Below, piece by piece: positions 8,214 to 14,872 of a DNA stretch of 27,597 nt (position 1 is its first letter; each line of letters begins with the position of its first letter). Under the pieces are notes generated by a model that saw only the letters and a list, made by a program, of their open reading frames with translations, was not told the DNA's origin and ran no database searches. Location of the stretch: positions 1-27,597 of the forward strand of contig JAOADF010000149.1 of NCBI GenBank assembly GCA_026417425.1, written 5' to 3'. The DNA comes from Dictyoglomaceae bacterium (lineage in GTDB: Bacteria; Dictyoglomota; Dictyoglomia; Dictyoglomales; Dictyoglomaceae). A program made the position numbers and the translations under genes.

Positions 8214-9728
8214 CTATCCCTCTTCTAGAAGAGGGAGAATAATTATGTTCTCAGCTTTTAAGTTGTATTCAACCTTCTCAATATTTAATTTTATTAAGGA
8301 ATCTTCAATTTTTCCCCAAAGAAACATTTTTTCCCTTTTTATTATATCATTTTTGATCTTCCATTTGGATATTATAGAGGGGAATAAACTTTCCTTCTCT
8401 AAATTTTTAAGATTAACATACCATGTTTTTGTTTCTTCCTTTTTTAGATCACCAAGATAAAAATCTTTATTTTCAAAAGTGAAAATAAGATTTTTGATAT
8501 CATACTCTGAGTTATTTTTTAATTGTATTTCAAGAAAATCCTTTTTTTTATAAGATATCTTTAATGGGAAAATAATTAAAGATAGTCCTTCTAAATAACT
8601 TATTTTATTTTTCTCTATGGATAACAATGCCTTTTGTTCCTCAATTCTTAGAGGACCAATATTTCTTTGAGGTTGATAGAAAGGTTGGTATAGTTGTAAT
8701 ATGTTAGGTGGAATTAAAAATATTAACTCTCTTTTATAGGGAGAGAAAAAAACAATATGGGAATATAATTCTGCAATTTCCTTTTTTGGTGTTAAAAAAA
8801 TTATCCCTTTTTCTCCTAATATTAAAGAATCTTGCTTAAATTTAAGCCCTATTAAAAAGGAAAGGGATATAAAAAAGAAAAGAAGTAAGAATAAAGATAA
8901 AATTAAATACTTAAATTGTTTTATTAACCTTCTTAATAAATACAAAAAAACTAAATAAAAACTAAGAAAAAGCAGAACTTTTAGTCTATTAGGATAAGAA
9001 AAACTTTGCATATCTATTACGGAAAGATCAGGAGATTCTAAGAAAGAAGGTGGAAAGAATTGAACCTTTGATGATTGCAAATTAATATTTTTAGAAAGAC
9101 TTTTGATTTCCTCAAAGAAAAAAGCTCTATTTTCAAAAGTTCTAAATAATCTTAGAGCATTCTTCTTACTAGGACTTAAGGTTTGCCAAAAATTATATTC
9201 AATGAAAATGTAATCTGCAGAATCGTAAGCTTTATAATTTGTGGGAAGCTGTTTTTCATTTATTATGTTTATAATTCGAGTTTTAGGATTAAAGGAAATA
9301 GGAAGATTTTTTTGTTCTCCCAGAATAAAAACTAGAGGTAAGATAACCCTTTCAATATTATATTCTATCTTTTCATTATATATTAAATTGCTCTCTTTTA
9401 CTGCTTTTATTTCTATAGGATATCTGAAATCGATAGGGGGAAGAAGAAATTCTATAGTTCTTGTTGAGAGAGATGCAATTTCAATGGTTTGTTTATAAAT
9501 TGTTTTTGAATTACCTGCAAATCTCAATCCTTGGGTGAATATTACCTCTAAATCTAACTTTGTTTTTCCTCCAAGATTTTTAAAGTAGATAAATAAAGGA
9601 CACCATCGGTTTATTTTCCATTCGCCAGAAATTCCTAAAATACTTTTTATTTCAACCTCTCCAAAACTATTTGAGGAGAGGACTATTAAAAATATATAAA
9701 CTAAAATAATTAAATATAACTTCCTCAT
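8214..9728 (-). CDS. Exported, membrane-anchored protein of unknown function; first gene of the MoxR operon
   Basis: The protein has 504 residues. Residues 1-23 form a signal peptide ending at SFG/E. A beta-rich region follows (about 24-125), then a lobe at 130-230 with hydrophobic strands and an ADYIFIEYNFWQTLSP segment, resembling the amidotransferase-like lobes in MoxR-operon proteins. Two membrane helices lie at about 249-266 and 272-294, with a short basic loop (LRRLIKQFK) between them that should be cytoplasmic. The C-terminal 200 residues look like an extracytoplasmic Ig-like domain (LEIQLKNNSEYDIKNL). I recognise no enzyme motif. The gene ends three bases before the permease gene. The promoter region is shared with divergent ileS and the leader is very short. 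Confidence 0.72.
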   Translation of the reverse strand: MRKLYLIILVYIFLIVLSSNSFGEVEIKSILGISGEWKINRWCPLFIYFKNLGGKTKLDLEVIFTQGLRFAGNSKTIYKQTIEIASLSTRTIEFLLPPIDFRYPIEIKAVKESNLIYNEKIEYNIERVILPLVFILGEQKNLPISFNPKTRIINIINEKQLPTNYKAYDSADYIFIEYNFWQTLSPSKKNALRLFRTFENRAFFFEEIKSLSKNINLQSSKVQFFPPSFLESPDLSVIDMQSFSYPNRLKVLLFLSFYLVFLYLLRRLIKQFKYLILSLFLLLFFFISLSFLIGLKFKQDSLILGEKGIIFLTPKKEIAELYSHIVFFSPYKRELIFLIPPNILQLYQPFYQPQRNIGPLRIEEQKALLSIEKNKISYLEGLSLIIFPLKISYKKKDFLEIQLKNNSEYDIKNLIFTFENKDFYLGDLKKEETKTWYVNLKNLEKESLFPSIISKWKIKNDIIKREKMFLWGKIEDSLIKLNIEKVEYNLKAENIIILPLLEEG

Positions 9729-9741
9729 CTTTATTTTTTTA

Positions 9742-9747
9742 ATTATA
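9742..9747 (-). promoter_or_regulatory. Possible -10 box of the MoxR operon
   Basis: On the minus strand, a perfect TATAAT lies 13 bases upstream of the ATG at 9728. No good -35 box is seen; the best with 17-18 base spacing are ATACAA or TATACA. If used, transcription would start around 9735, leaving only a few untranslated bases and no room for a ribosome site. The box could be chance in AT-rich DNA. Confidence 0.35.
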
Positions 9748-9756
9748 ACCTTTATC

Positions 9757-9784
9757 TTGACACCTTGTATAGGTATAATATACT
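9757..9784 (+). promoter_or_regulatory. Promoter of ileS
   Basis: A perfect TTGACA (9757-9762) is followed after 16 bases by TATACT (9779-9784), which fits a housekeeping sigma factor. Transcription should begin near 9791, giving a leader of about 40 bases that carries the strong AGGAGGG ribosome site. This leader is too short for a T-box. Confidence 0.65.
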
Positions 9785-9829
9785 AATCAAGCTATATAGA
9801 GTTTTAAATATTTTGAGAGGAGGGATAAT

Positions 9830-12757
9830 TTGTTAAAAAAACTACCGTCGCTTATTAATTTTCCTCAAATGGAGGAAGAGATACTACAATTTTGGAAAAA
9901 GGAAGAAATTTTTAAGAAATCAGTAGAGGAGAGAAAAGGAAATCCTCGGTTCAGTTTTTATGAGGGACCCCCTACTGCTAATGGAAAACCTCATGCAGGA
10001 CATGTCTTACCAAGAATTTATAAAGATTTTTTTCCCAGATATAAAACCATGTGTGGTTATTATGTACCAAGAAAAGCAGGATGGGATACTCATGGTCTTC
10101 CTGTGGAATTAGAAGTTGAAAAAGAATTAGGAATAAACAGTAAACAGGAAATAGAGAACTTTGGTATAGAAAAATTTAATAAATTTTGTAAGGAAAGTGT
10201 TTTTAGATATGAAAGGGAATGGAGAAATTTTACTGAAAGAATTGGTTTTTGGATTGATATGGACAATCCTTATATAACTTTAAGTAATGAATATATAGAA
10301 TCTGTTTGGTGGATTATAAAGAAAATATGGGAGAAAGGTCTCTTATATAGAGGATACAAAATTGTCCCTTGGTGTCCAAGATGTGAAACCGCTCTTTCAG
10401 ATCATGAAGTAGCTCAGGGATACGAAGAGGTAGAAGATCCTTCAGTATTTGTAAAATTTCCTCTTTTGGATGAAGAAAATACTTATTTCTTAGCTTGGAC
10501 TACTACTCCCTGGACTTTAATTTCTAATACCGCTTTAGCAGTAAACCCAAAGGAAATATATGTTAAAATTCTATATGAAGGAAACTATTATATTCTTGCA
10601 GAAGCAAAAGTAAAAGACATCTTCGATGAAGATAAATATGAAATTATAGATAAATACATTGGAAATGATTTAGAGAGAAAAAAATATAAGCCATTATTTG
10701 AATTTATATCTTCTGATAAACCATCTCACTATGTAGTCTTAGGTGATTTTGTAAGCTTAGAAGAAGGTACAGGTATTGTTCATATAGCTCCTGCTTTTGG
10801 ACAAGAAGATTTCCAAGTGGGAAAATTATATGATTTACCATTGATTCAGGCAGTAGATCAAACTGGAAAATTTATACCACAAGTAAAACCATGGGCAGGT
10901 CTTTTTGTAAAAAAAGCAGATCCATTGATTATAGAAGATCTTAAAAATAGAAATTTAATATTCAAGATTGATGTTTATAAACATACCTATCCTTTCTGTT
11001 GGAGATGTGATTCACCCCTTTTATATTATGCTCGGGCATCTTGGTATATAAAAACTACTGAGATGAAAGAAAATCTTATTAGAAATAATGAGAAGATCAA
11101 TTGGTATCCTGAATATATTAAACATGGAAGATTTGGAAATTGGCTTGCTAATAATGTGGATTGGGCATTAAGCAGAGAGAGATATTGGGGAACACCTTTA
11201 CCTATTTGGATTTGCGATGATTGTGGATATGAATATTGTGTGGGAAGCTTTAAGGAATTAGGAATAGAAGAGGAAAACTTTGATCCTCATAAGCCATATA
11301 TTGATAATATTACTATTAAATGTCCTAAATGTAATGGAACTATGCATAGAGTTCCTGAGGTTATAGATTGTTGGTTTGATTCAGGAGCTATGCCTTATGC
11401 ACAATGGCATTATCCCTTTGAGAATGAAGAAGAATTTAACAATTCCTTTCCTGCAGATTTTATATGTGAAGCTGTAGATCAAACTCGAGGATGGTTCTAT
11501 AGTTTATTAGCTATATCTACTTTAGTATCGGATGAAACAGCATATAAAAATGTATTAGTTACTGAATTGGTTTTGGATGAAAAGGGAGAAAAAATGAGTA
11601 AACATAAAGGTAATGTGGTGGACCCTTGGATTATTCTTAATAAATACGGAGCGGATGCTCTTCGATGGTATATATTTTCTATAAGTCCACCATGGATTCC
11701 ATTGAGATTTTCTTCTGAAGGGGTAAATGAATCTTTAAAAAAGTTTCTTCTAACTTTATGGAATATTGTTTCTTTCTTTTCTATTTATGGAGAGATCGAT
11801 GGTTTTAATTTAAAAGAATATGTTTCTTTAGAAGAATTAGAGGATTCCTTAGATAAGTGGATAATTTCAAGACTAAATTCTTTAATTAGAAAAGTAAGAA
11901 AAGAGCTTGATAATTATAATGTAACCGTATCTGCAAGGGAAATTCAGAATTTTGTTATAGAGGATCTAAGTAATTGGTATGTAAGATTAAATAGAAGTCG
12001 TTTCTGGAAATCAGAAAAAGATAAAGATAAATGGTCTGCATATACGGTTCTCTATACTGCTATAAGAGAACTTACAAGGCTTTTAGCTCCTTTTATTCCC
12101 TTCACTGCAGAAAAAATTTATCAAGAAATAGTAAGACCTTTAGAAGATTCATCTCCTATTAGTGTTCATCTTTGTTCTTATCCTCAATATGAAGAAAGAT
12201 TTATAAACGAGAAATTAGAAGAAGAAATAAAAAATATAAGAGAAGTAGTCGCTTTAGGAAGAATGTTAAGAAATCAAGCAGGTATAAAAATAAGACAACC
12301 CCTTTCTACTTTATGGGTTAATTCTCCTATAAAGGATGTAAAAACTTTAGTGAGATATAAAAATTATATATCCAAGGAACTTAATATTGAAGAAATTTTA
12401 TTTGGAGAAATTCCTGAGGAAAAGAAAGAAGGTATAATCTTCACCGAGTCAGAAGAGTTTGAATTAGCTTTAGATACTAATTTGACCGAGGAACTTATAG
12501 AGAAAGGGGTTCTAAGAGAACTGGAACATAAGATCCAAATGCTTCGAAAGGAAGCAAAATTAGATTATACCGATAGAATAACCTTTTATTACCAAGGTTC
12601 TGATAAGATTAAGGAAATAATAAAGAAAAATGAGAAGGAATTAGCAGATGAGATTTTAGCTATATCTATGAGGGAAGGAGAAATCCCAGAAGGGGTATAT
12701 AAGAAAAAGATAAACATATATGAAGATGAAATTATTGTAGGATTTGATAAGGTTTAG
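9830..12757 (+). CDS. ileS: Isoleucyl-tRNA synthetase, archaeal/eukaryotic-like type 2
   Basis: The protein has 975 residues and charges tRNA(Ile) with isoleucine. The class I signatures are PPTANGKPHAGH (HxGH at 55-58) and KMSKHKGN (K588-K591). GWDTHGLPVELEVEK and YKIVPWCPRCETALSDHEVAQGY match the type 2 group (archaea, eukaryotes and some bacteria) rather than the common bacterial type. The large editing insert lies between about 200 and 400. CxxC pairs occur near 181-184, in the FCWRC segment, in CDDCGYEYC and in CPKC. The start is TTG at 9830: an AGGAGGG site (9818-9824) lies five bases upstream and no nearer start exists. The gene is transcribed alone from its own promoter to the terminator at 12773. 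Type 2 enzymes are generally resistant to mupirocin, which is family knowledge. Confidence 0.96.
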   Translation: MLKKLPSLINFPQMEEEILQFWKKEEIFKKSVEERKGNPRFSFYEGPPTANGKPHAGHVLPRIYKDFFPRYKTMCGYYVPRKAGWDTHGLPVELEVEKELGINSKQEIENFGIEKFNKFCKESVFRYEREWRNFTERIGFWIDMDNPYITLSNEYIESVWWIIKKIWEKGLLYRGYKIVPWCPRCETALSDHEVAQGYEEVEDPSVFVKFPLLDEENTYFLAWTTTPWTLISNTALAVNPKEIYVKILYEGNYYILAEAKVKDIFDEDKYEIIDKYIGNDLERKKYKPLFEFISSDKPSHYVVLGDFVSLEEGTGIVHIAPAFGQEDFQVGKLYDLPLIQAVDQTGKFIPQVKPWAGLFVKKADPLIIEDLKNRNLIFKIDVYKHTYPFCWRCDSPLLYYARASWYIKTTEMKENLIRNNEKINWYPEYIKHGRFGNWLANNVDWALSRERYWGTPLPIWICDDCGYEYCVGSFKELGIEEENFDPHKPYIDNITIKCPKCNGTMHRVPEVIDCWFDSGAMPYAQWHYPFENEEEFNNSFPADFICEAVDQTRGWFYSLLAISTLVSDETAYKNVLVTELVLDEKGEKMSKHKGNVVDPWIILNKYGADALRWYIFSISPPWIPLRFSSEGVNESLKKFLLTLWNIVSFFSIYGEIDGFNLKEYVSLEELEDSLDKWIISRLNSLIRKVRKELDNYNVTVSAREIQNFVIEDLSNWYVRLNRSRFWKSEKDKDKWSAYTVLYTAIRELTRLLAPFIPFTAEKIYQEIVRPLEDSSPISVHLCSYPQYEERFINEKLEEEIKNIREVVALGRMLRNQAGIKIRQPLSTLWVNSPIKDVKTLVRYKNYISKELNIEEILFGEIPEEKKEGIIFTESEEFELALDTNLTEELIEKGVLRELEHKIQMLRKEAKLDYTDRITFYYQGSDKIKEIIKKNEKELADEILAISMREGEIPEGVYKKKINIYEDEIIVGFDKV

Positions 12758-12772
12758 AATAGTAAATTTAAG

Positions 12773-12795
12773 GTGGGGAGGTAATACCTCCCCAC
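12773..12795 (+). terminator. Rho-independent terminator of ileS, possibly shared with hppA
   Basis: A perfect 10-base-pair stem, GTGGGGAGGT (12773-12782) with ACCTCCCCAC (12786-12795), closes a three-base loop and is followed by seven T on the plus strand. On the minus strand it lies just after the hppA stop (12803-12801), but the T content there is weaker, so it may work less well in that direction. Confidence 0.92.
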
Positions 12796-12800
12796 TTTTT

Positions 12801-14792
12801 TTATTTTAAGAAAATTGGTAAGAAAACTAAGGAGATCACAGCCATAAGCTTGATTAAAATATTTATTGATGGTCCTGCGGTATCTTTAAAGGGATCTCCT
12901 ACCGTATCTCCTACAACTGCAGATTTATGAGCATCAGACCCTTTTCCTCCATACTTCCCATGCTCAATTAATTTTTTTGCATTATCCCAGGCTCCTCCAG
13001 CATTTGCCATAAATACTGCTAAAAGAACTCCAGAAAGGGTTGCTCCTACAAGCATTCCTCCTAAGGCTTCTTTTCCTAAAATGAAGGCTATTATGAAGGG
13101 CGAACCAATCATAATAATACTTGGAAGAACCATAGCTCTTAATGCTCCTAAGGTGCTAATATCTACACACCTTGCATAATCTGGATCTGCTTTTCCTTCT
13201 AATAATCCTTTAATCTCTCTAAATTGTCTTCTCACTTCTTCCACCATTTTTGTAGCTGCATTTCCTACCGCTCTAAGAGCTAAAGAAGCAAATAAGAAAG
13301 GAAGCATTGCTCCTATGAAAGCTCCTGCAATAACCTCTGATTTTACCACATTTATCCCAGGAATTTTTGCCCATTCTGTAAAGGCTGCAAAGAGAGCAAG
13401 AGCGGTAAGGGCTGCTGAACCTATGGCAAATCCTTTTCCCATTGCTGCTGTAGTGTTTCCATAAGCATCAAGAGAACTTGTAATTTCTCTCACTTTCTCT
13501 CCTTGATGAGCCATTTCTGCTATTCCACTGGCATTATCCGCAACAGGACCATAAGCATCAACAGATAAACTAATCCCAAGAGTTGCTAACATTCCAACCC
13601 CAGCTAATGCAATTCCCCAAAGTCCTGCTGCCATATAACTTAGTACTATTCCAATTGCTAAGACCAATATCGTAATAAAAGTACTTTCCATTCCCACAGC
13701 AATCCCAGAAATAATATTTGTTGCGGATCCTGTGGTACTAGCATAGGCAATATCTTCAATAGGTTTCTTTGAGGTATAGTATTCACTGGTAAATCCGATT
13801 AGAATTCCTGCAATAAGTCCTATAACAGATGCCCAGAAAGTTCCAAGATTGTTAAGATAATAAAGAGAGAGAAAGAATGTCCCGATTGCTGTCAAAATTG
13901 CAGTCAGTAATGTTCCATTCATTAAAGCCTTTGAAGGATCAGAAGTTTTTTTAGTAGCAAGGACTTTTACATAGGTTATACCTATCATTGAGGAAAATAA
14001 TCCAATTGTTGCTACCAAAAAGGGATAAATTAACCCCTTTAATTCAGCATAAGCAAATCCTAATACTGCAGCTGCATGAATTGCTCCCACATAAGATTCA
14101 TAAAGATCTGCACCCATTCCAGCAATATCTCCTACATTATCTCCTACATTGTCCGCTATTACTGCTGGATTTCTGGGATCATCCTCTGGAATTCCTGTCT
14201 CAACTTTTCCTACAAGATCCGCCCCAACATCTGCTGCTTTTGTATATATTCCTCCTCCAACACGAGCAAAAAGCGCAATAAAACTTGCTCCTAAAGCATA
14301 CCCACTGATAATCTCTAATTTAAGGCGGGGATCAGGCATAAATCCACTTAAAAGTAAATAAATCAAACTACTACCAAAAATTCCAAGACTTGCCTCAATC
14401 ATTCCCATTACAGCCCCACCAGAAAAAGCAAGATCTAATGCCTTTCCTGCACCATATTTTGCTGCAGCATATGTGGTTCTTCCATTGGCTCGGGTAGCAA
14501 TTTTCATGCCCACATATCCAGAGGTCATAGAGAAAGTAGCACCAATAAGAAAAGCTAATCCAAGAAGAGGTTGAAGAACTATTGCCATAAAAATTGCAAA
14601 GGCTAATACAAATATAGCTACAGTCTTAATTTCTCGATTTAAAAAAGCATCTGCTCCTTGTTGAATTGCTCTCATAATTTTTCTGATTTCTTTAGGTCCT
14701 TCATCTTCTTTGAGGATTCCTCTTGCTATAAAATACGCAAAGATTAGGCCAATAGTTCCTGAGATGGGTACAATCCACAAGAGATTTTGCAT
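12801..14792 (-). CDS. hppA: Membrane-bound ion-pumping pyrophosphatase, K+-dependent type
   Basis: The protein has 663 residues and many membrane helices. It hydrolyses pyrophosphate and pumps H+ or Na+ across the membrane. The substrate-site motifs are present: [20 protein letters not shown] (from about 179), [20 protein letters not shown] (about 214-233) and [14 protein letters not shown] near the C-terminus. The potassium-determining site reads [10 protein letters not shown], with Ala449 and Gly452 where K+-independent enzymes have Lys and Thr, so it should need potassium. Glu232 in DLYESY sits where Na+-pumping members such as the Thermotoga enzyme carry a key Glu, so sodium pumping is plausible but not proven. 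ATG at 14792 has a GGAGG site seven bases upstream. It is convergent with ileS and has its own promoter. Confidence 0.96.
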   Translation of the reverse strand: MQNLLWIVPISGTIGLIFAYFIARGILKEDEGPKEIRKIMRAIQQGADAFLNREIKTVAIFVLAFAIFMAIVLQPLLGLAFLIGATFSMTSGYVGMKIATRANGRTTYAAAKYGAGKALDLAFSGGAVMGMIEASLGIFGSSLIYLLLSGFMPDPRLKLEIISGYALGASFIALFARVGGGIYTKAADVGADLVGKVETGIPEDDPRNPAVIADNVGDNVGDIAGMGADLYESYVGAIHAAAVLGFAYAELKGLIYPFLVATIGLFSSMIGITYVKVLATKKTSDPSKALMNGTLLTAILTAIGTFFLSLYYLNNLGTFWASVIGLIAGILIGFTSEYYTSKKPIEDIAYASTTGSATNIISGIAVGMESTFITILVLAIGIVLSYMAAGLWGIALAGVGMLATLGISLSVDAYGPVADNASGIAEMAHQGEKVREITSSLDAYGNTTAAMGKGFAIGSAALTALALFAAFTEWAKIPGINVVKSEVIAGAFIGAMLPFLFASLALRAVGNAATKMVEEVRRQFREIKGLLEGKADPDYARCVDISTLGALRAMVLPSIIMIGSPFIIAFILGKEALGGMLVGATLSGVLLAVFMANAGGAWDNAKKLIEHGKYGGKGSDAHKSAVVGDTVGDPFKDTAGPSINILIKLMAVISLVFLPIFLK

Positions 14793-14821
14793 CTTTTAAC
14801 CTCCATTCTTTAAGTAATTTT

Positions 14822-14843
14822 TTCTCTAATTAATGATAGAGAA
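14822..14843. repeat. Inverted repeat over the hppA promoter, possible operator
   Basis: The arms TTCTCTA (14822-14828) and TAGAGAA (14837-14843) are perfect inverted repeats around an eight-base centre. The right arm overlaps the -10 box and the left arm covers the expected transcription start. A run of T does not follow on either strand, so it does not look like a terminator. It may bind a dimeric regulator; this is inference from position. Confidence 0.4.
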
Positions 14844-14860
14844 TAAAATAATCATGTCAA
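14833..14860 (-). promoter_or_regulatory. Promoter of hppA
   Basis: On the minus strand, a perfect TTGACA (14860-14855) is separated by 16 bases from TATCAT (14838-14833). Transcription should begin near 14826, about 34 bases before the hppA ATG. hppA can therefore be made separately from the sugar-nucleotide genes upstream, although no terminator separates them. Confidence 0.65.
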
Positions 14861-14872
14861 GTTAAAATTATT

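Noticed and set aside
9774..9779. TATAAT as the -10 box of ileS
   Set aside because: It lies only 11 bases after the TTGACA, too close for a sigma70 promoter; TATACT at 9779-9784 with 16-base spacing fits better.
9785..9829. T-box riboswitch before ileS
   Set aside because: The leader after the predicted start is about 40 bases, and no T-box sequence or terminator pair is present.
13988..14361. Overlapping plus-strand open frames within hppA
   Set aside because: They are antisense to highly conserved catalytic segments of the pyrophosphatase and have unnatural composition (rich in Leu, His, Pro or Ser).
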